The position numbers and the translations under genes were made by a program. Below are positions 61,456 to 64,000 of a DNA stretch of 64,000 nt, in pieces. The stretch spans positions 1-64,000 of the forward strand of contig NZ_PGGN01000005.1 in assembly GCF_003010935.1 (NCBI RefSeq), in the 5' to 3' direction. The notes under the pieces were generated by a model. The model made no database searches. It was not told the DNA's origin and saw nothing but the letters and a program-made list of their open reading frames with translations. Position 1 is the first letter of the stretch, and each line of letters opens with the position of its first letter. This DNA comes from Phyllobacterium endophyticum. GTDB taxonomy: Bacteria > Pseudomonadota > Alphaproteobacteria > Rhizobiales > Rhizobiaceae.

Positions 61456-61806
61456 ATGGTGGCGTCGAAAATGACCCGGATCGGCCTGTTAGCGGGCGCA
61501 GCAATTGTCCTTTCTCTACCCGCGAAAGCTGCCCCGGACTACCCCACTTCAGCCTTGGCGGAATACGTTTACAGCTGCATGAAAGCCAATGGGGAAAACC
61601 GCGACATGCTCGACCGCTGCTCCTGCTCGATCGACGTGATCGCCTCGGTCGTAACCTACCCTCAATACGAAGCCGCCGAGACATACAAGCAGATGGGTTT
61701 GCTGCCCGGCGAGAACGGAGTGCTGTTCCGCGATAGCGCTCCAGCCAAGGCTTCGATCACCGAATTGAAACGGGCCCAGGCCGAGGCCGACGTCCGCTGT
61801 TTCTGA
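61456..61806 (+). CDS. Small secreted cysteine-containing protein divergent from xoxF
   Basis: The product (116 aa) has a signal peptide (to about residue 26, LSLPAKAA) and a mature part with four cysteines (YSCMKANG, RCSCSID and the penultimate CF). I do not recognise the family with certainty; similar small proteins occur beside xoxF in other alphaproteobacteria. A periplasmic role in methanol oxidation is an inference from position. GAGG lies five bases before ATG 61456. Confidence 0.7.
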   Translation: MVASKMTRIGLLAGAAIVLSLPAKAAPDYPTSALAEYVYSCMKANGENRDMLDRCSCSIDVIASVVTYPQYEAAETYKQMGLLPGENGVLFRDSAPAKASITELKRAQAEADVRCF

Positions 61807-61962
61807 AGACCTCGATAATTCATCTTGATGGCCATCTAGGGCAGCTTTCTCGACTTCCGGTGCTCTCGAGCGAGAAAGTTCGCTGCGCTCCGGCTCCTCG
61901 AAACCCACCCTATCTGACTCATCAAAATGAACTCTGGAAGGTCTTCATGGCCGCGTTCTTGA

Positions 61963-62817
61963 TCACAGACTAGATGATTCCAGCGGCCATTCGTCCTGGA
62001 ATTTCTTGCCCTCGGTATCGGCAGCCTCGACCTTGACATCCTCGCCGGGCCGGGCGTCGAATTCGAAGCGGAAGTTCGGGTCTTCCGAGATCGAAATGCC
62101 GCCCTCCATGGACATGATCAGCCGGTCGCCCTGCGTGACCGTCAGGCCCTGGATAAAGTGCGCGGGGATATAATAGCGCGTGACCTGATCCATCTGCAGC
62201 CCGGAATTGTTCGGGTGGCGGATCATCAGCTGCATCTCCGTTGCGCGGGTCATCGGCTCATTGCCGGGCGTCTTCGAGGTGAAGACGCGCAGCTTCATCT
62301 TGCCAAGCGAAGCCAGTGCTTCATCCTGATTTTTCATGGCGGGAGCCGAGCAGCCGCCCGATGCCTTGACGAAGGCCTGTGTCATGTGAAGCTTGCCATC
62401 CTCTGTTTCCGCGATGGCGCGAACGTAGGAATAGGCATTGACCCGCAGGCGCGTCGCGAGGTGCGTCACCCCGGCGTCGGGTCCGAATTTGAACACGGCG
62501 GCAACCGGTGCCGGGTTTTCATCGACGATGAGCGTTACTGCCTTGATGCGGCCGGTGGCGGCATCTGTCTTGAAGTGCAGATCGACCGGGACGATTGCCG
62601 CATCTTCAGCGCGCTTCGGCGCTTCGATCGTAACCAGACCGCCCGCATCCTCGATCGGCTTCTGGCCGAACACGTCGCCCTTCAGCCCGTCCCATGTCTT
62701 GCTATCGGGCAGACTGGTAGATTGAGCGCCAGCGGATAACGGCATCGCCGCTCCGATGAGCGCCAGGAAAACAAGCGCAATCGTCCGGCTGCGCGGCCGT
62801 TTCGCTTTCATCGTCAT
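61963..62817 (-). CDS. Quinoprotein-associated SoxYZ-like carrier protein
   Basis: The product (284 aa) fuses SoxY-like (about 35-165) and SoxZ-like (about 180-284) halves behind a signal peptide. KASGGCSAPAM, near residue 155, carries the single cysteine in the position of the SoxY swinging-arm cysteine. It matches the fused SoxYZ-like family found with PQQ dehydrogenases, and would carry a thiol-bound group in the periplasm. The ATG at 62817 with GGAGG upstream was chosen over an in-frame ATG 29 codons earlier. Confidence 0.84.
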   Translation of the reverse strand: MTMKAKRPRSRTIALVFLALIGAAMPLSAGAQSTSLPDSKTWDGLKGDVFGQKPIEDAGGLVTIEAPKRAEDAAIVPVDLHFKTDAATGRIKAVTLIVDENPAPVAAVFKFGPDAGVTHLATRLRVNAYSYVRAIAETEDGKLHMTQAFVKASGGCSAPAMKNQDEALASLGKMKLRVFTSKTPGNEPMTRATEMQLMIRHPNNSGLQMDQVTRYYIPAHFIQGLTVTQGDRLIMSMEGGISISEDPNFRFEFDARPGEDVKVEAADTEGKKFQDEWPLESSSL

Positions 62818-62894
62818 ATTCTGCCTCCACCAAAATCGGCGGTGCCCGGCCATCCCTACTATATCACCCCGGCTGCCAAACTTGCAAACGCCGT

Positions 62895-63854
62895 TCATTC
62901 CCACTCAAGCTCGGCAAAAGCGGCCGTGGCGTTGCGCATATTGTACTCGTCGAACAGACGCCACCTGTCCCGCTCGCTTGCCGCCGCTGTCTTGACGGCC
63001 TCAGCCATCGGCACGCCATCGGCGATTGCCTTGCGAATGTCGCTCGCGAGTGTATCGAAATAGCGTTGCTCCGGCTCAAGCGCCTGCGGCCATGGCGAGG
63101 GCGCCGGGCCGTGCCCGGGAACCGCGGAACTCGCCTTGACGGCGCCCAGTTCCTCCAGTTGAGCGATCCAGCCCAGCAGCGACCCGTCCATTGTCGGCAA
63201 GTGATCGATGAAACACAGATCGCCAGTAAAAAACGTGCCCGATCGCTCGTCGAAAATGGTGAGGTCGTTGTCGGTATGCGCCGGCTTCCAGGCTTTCAAG
63301 GTCAGTACACGCTTACCGAGGTCGATCTGTTCCTCGCCGCTTATCAGCTTCGTCGGCGGAACGATCCTGATATCCGCCATCAATTGGCTGCCCATGGCAT
63401 CGCGATAACTTTGAAGATAATAGTCGCCCCGGCCGGCAAGGGCGCGCGGCAGGTTGCGATGGCCGACGATTTCGACGCCCGTGCCATCGAAGGCGGCGTT
63501 CCCAAAGATGTGATCCGGGTGCATGTGCGTGTTGACGAGATAGCGGATCGGCTTGTCCGTCCTTTCGCGTATGGCACGAAGCAATCCCCTGCCCTCCGCG
63601 ACACTGCCGCCGCTATCGATGACGGCAACCGCTTCGTCGCCAACGATAAAGCCGACATTGCATATTTCGCCCTCGTTCGCGGCGTTCATCATCTCGGGCC
63701 TGCCCGAAAAGACCCACACTCCGTCGGAGATCTCCCTGACTGGCAATTGCCCGGCGACGGCCGATTGCGCCCGCGCGAGGCGATTATGGACCAGGCCGCA
63801 GCAGGCGGCGAATGCCCCGGTCTTGAGAACGCTGCGCCGGGTTGGCTGGCTCAT
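62895..63854 (-). CDS. Quinoprotein relay zinc metallo-hydrolase (SoxH-like)
   Basis: The product (319 aa) is a metallo-beta-lactamase-fold hydrolase with the zinc motif HMHPDH (about 111-116) and further ligands in AHTDND and PGHGP. The N terminus has a twin-arginine-like export signal (TRRSVLKTGAFAACCGLV). It belongs to the SoxH-related group that accompanies PQQ dehydrogenases and SoxYZ-like carriers. It lies 77 bases upstream of the SoxYZ-like gene and overlaps the previous gene by 4 bp. Confidence 0.85.
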   Translation of the reverse strand: MSQPTRRSVLKTGAFAACCGLVHNRLARAQSAVAGQLPVREISDGVWVFSGRPEMMNAANEGEICNVGFIVGDEAVAVIDSGGSVAEGRGLLRAIRERTDKPIRYLVNTHMHPDHIFGNAAFDGTGVEIVGHRNLPRALAGRGDYYLQSYRDAMGSQLMADIRIVPPTKLISGEEQIDLGKRVLTLKAWKPAHTDNDLTIFDERSGTFFTGDLCFIDHLPTMDGSLLGWIAQLEELGAVKASSAVPGHGPAPSPWPQALEPEQRYFDTLASDIRKAIADGVPMAEAVKTAAASERDRWRLFDEYNMRNATAAFAELEWE

Positions 63855-64000
63855 GGCACGCCCCCCGGGCCGGCAAATCTCGTATTGAAAGAGCGCAGCA
63901 AATCAGCCTTGACCTGTTCATTGCGATAATTGCGCGGCAGGCGGATATCGAACGTACCGATCACATGGGCAGGCCGATCCGAAAGCACTATTATACGATC
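63851..64000 (-). CDS. ABC transporter ATPase, C-terminal end (partial)
   Basis: Only the last 49 codons are in the window; the gene continues past the right edge. The visible end (DRIIVLSDRPAHVIGTFDIR, then LPRNYRNEQ) is the typical C-terminal part of nitrate/sulfonate-type ATPases, after the H-loop. Its stop overlaps the metallo-hydrolase start (ATGA), so it belongs to the quinoprotein relay operon. The substrate is not known. Confidence 0.75.
   Translation of the reverse strand, partial: DRIIVLSDRPAHVIGTFDIRLPRNYRNEQVKADLLRSFNTRFAGPGGVP

Overview
The window looks like chromosome from an alphaproteobacterium of the Hyphomicrobiales (Rhizobiales), probably near Phyllobacterium or Mesorhizobium. 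The evidence is a ChvE-GguAB sugar importer with GguC, a DUF2865 protein, a quinoprotein/PQQ locus and a bacterial tetrahydromethanopterin (H4MPT) gene island. Genes are densely packed, mostly with 4-bp stop/start overlaps. I saw no rRNA or tRNA genes, CRISPR arrays, prophage or complete insertion sequence. Genus is inference.

Bases 1-29300 are mainly transport and accessory metabolism. They hold a histone-deacetylase-like amidohydrolase, the chvE-gguA-gguB operon divergent from gguC, a GntR repressor and a LysR regulator. A ydcSTUVW-type putrescine import and gamma-aminobutyraldehyde dehydrogenase operon follows, then a small molybdenum oxidoreductase with a flavin reductase. A second sugar locus runs leftward: PfkB kinase, DapA-family aldolase, GntR regulator, binding protein and two permeases, with no ATPase gene. 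After these come a deaminase, trans-aconitate methyltransferase, a DUF2865 protein, a DGPF protein with an ECF42-type sigma factor, a hexapeptide acyltransferase and an MFS exporter.

Bases 29600-48400 form a nearly complete H4MPT/methylofuran one-carbon island. It encodes formaldehyde capture (fae), methylene-H4MPT dehydrogenase (mtdB), cyclohydrolase (mch) and the formyltransferase/hydrolase complex (fhcBADC). It also carries cofactor biosynthesis genes: beta-RFAP synthase, a pterin dehydratase-like protein, two ATP-grasp ligases, a CitG-like protein, HisA-like and DHPS-like proteins, a DUF447 protein, a flavoprotein, an MfnE-like kinase, MfnF, and an MfnB protein fused to a dihydroneopterin-aldolase domain. 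A Phd/PIN toxin-antitoxin pair sits inside this island.

Bases 48500-64000 are the methanol-oxidation half. They hold a PQQ-linked ABC gene set, pqqABCDE, and xoxF-xoxG-xoxJ (lanthanide-type methanol dehydrogenase, its cytochrome and its periplasmic partner). A rhodanese-like protein, a SoxYZ-like carrier, a SoxH-like metallo-hydrolase and the end of a further ABC ATPase complete it. Together the two halves would oxidise methanol to formaldehyde in the periplasm and formaldehyde to formate in the cytoplasm. No mxaF is visible.

Non-coding signals include hairpins just after three genes expected to be strongly expressed (chvE, pqqA, xoxF), a cluster of palindromes between chvE and gguC, an exact ATC-N9-GAT palindrome ahead of ydcS, two short inverted-repeat elements, and a strong promoter pointing out of the left edge.
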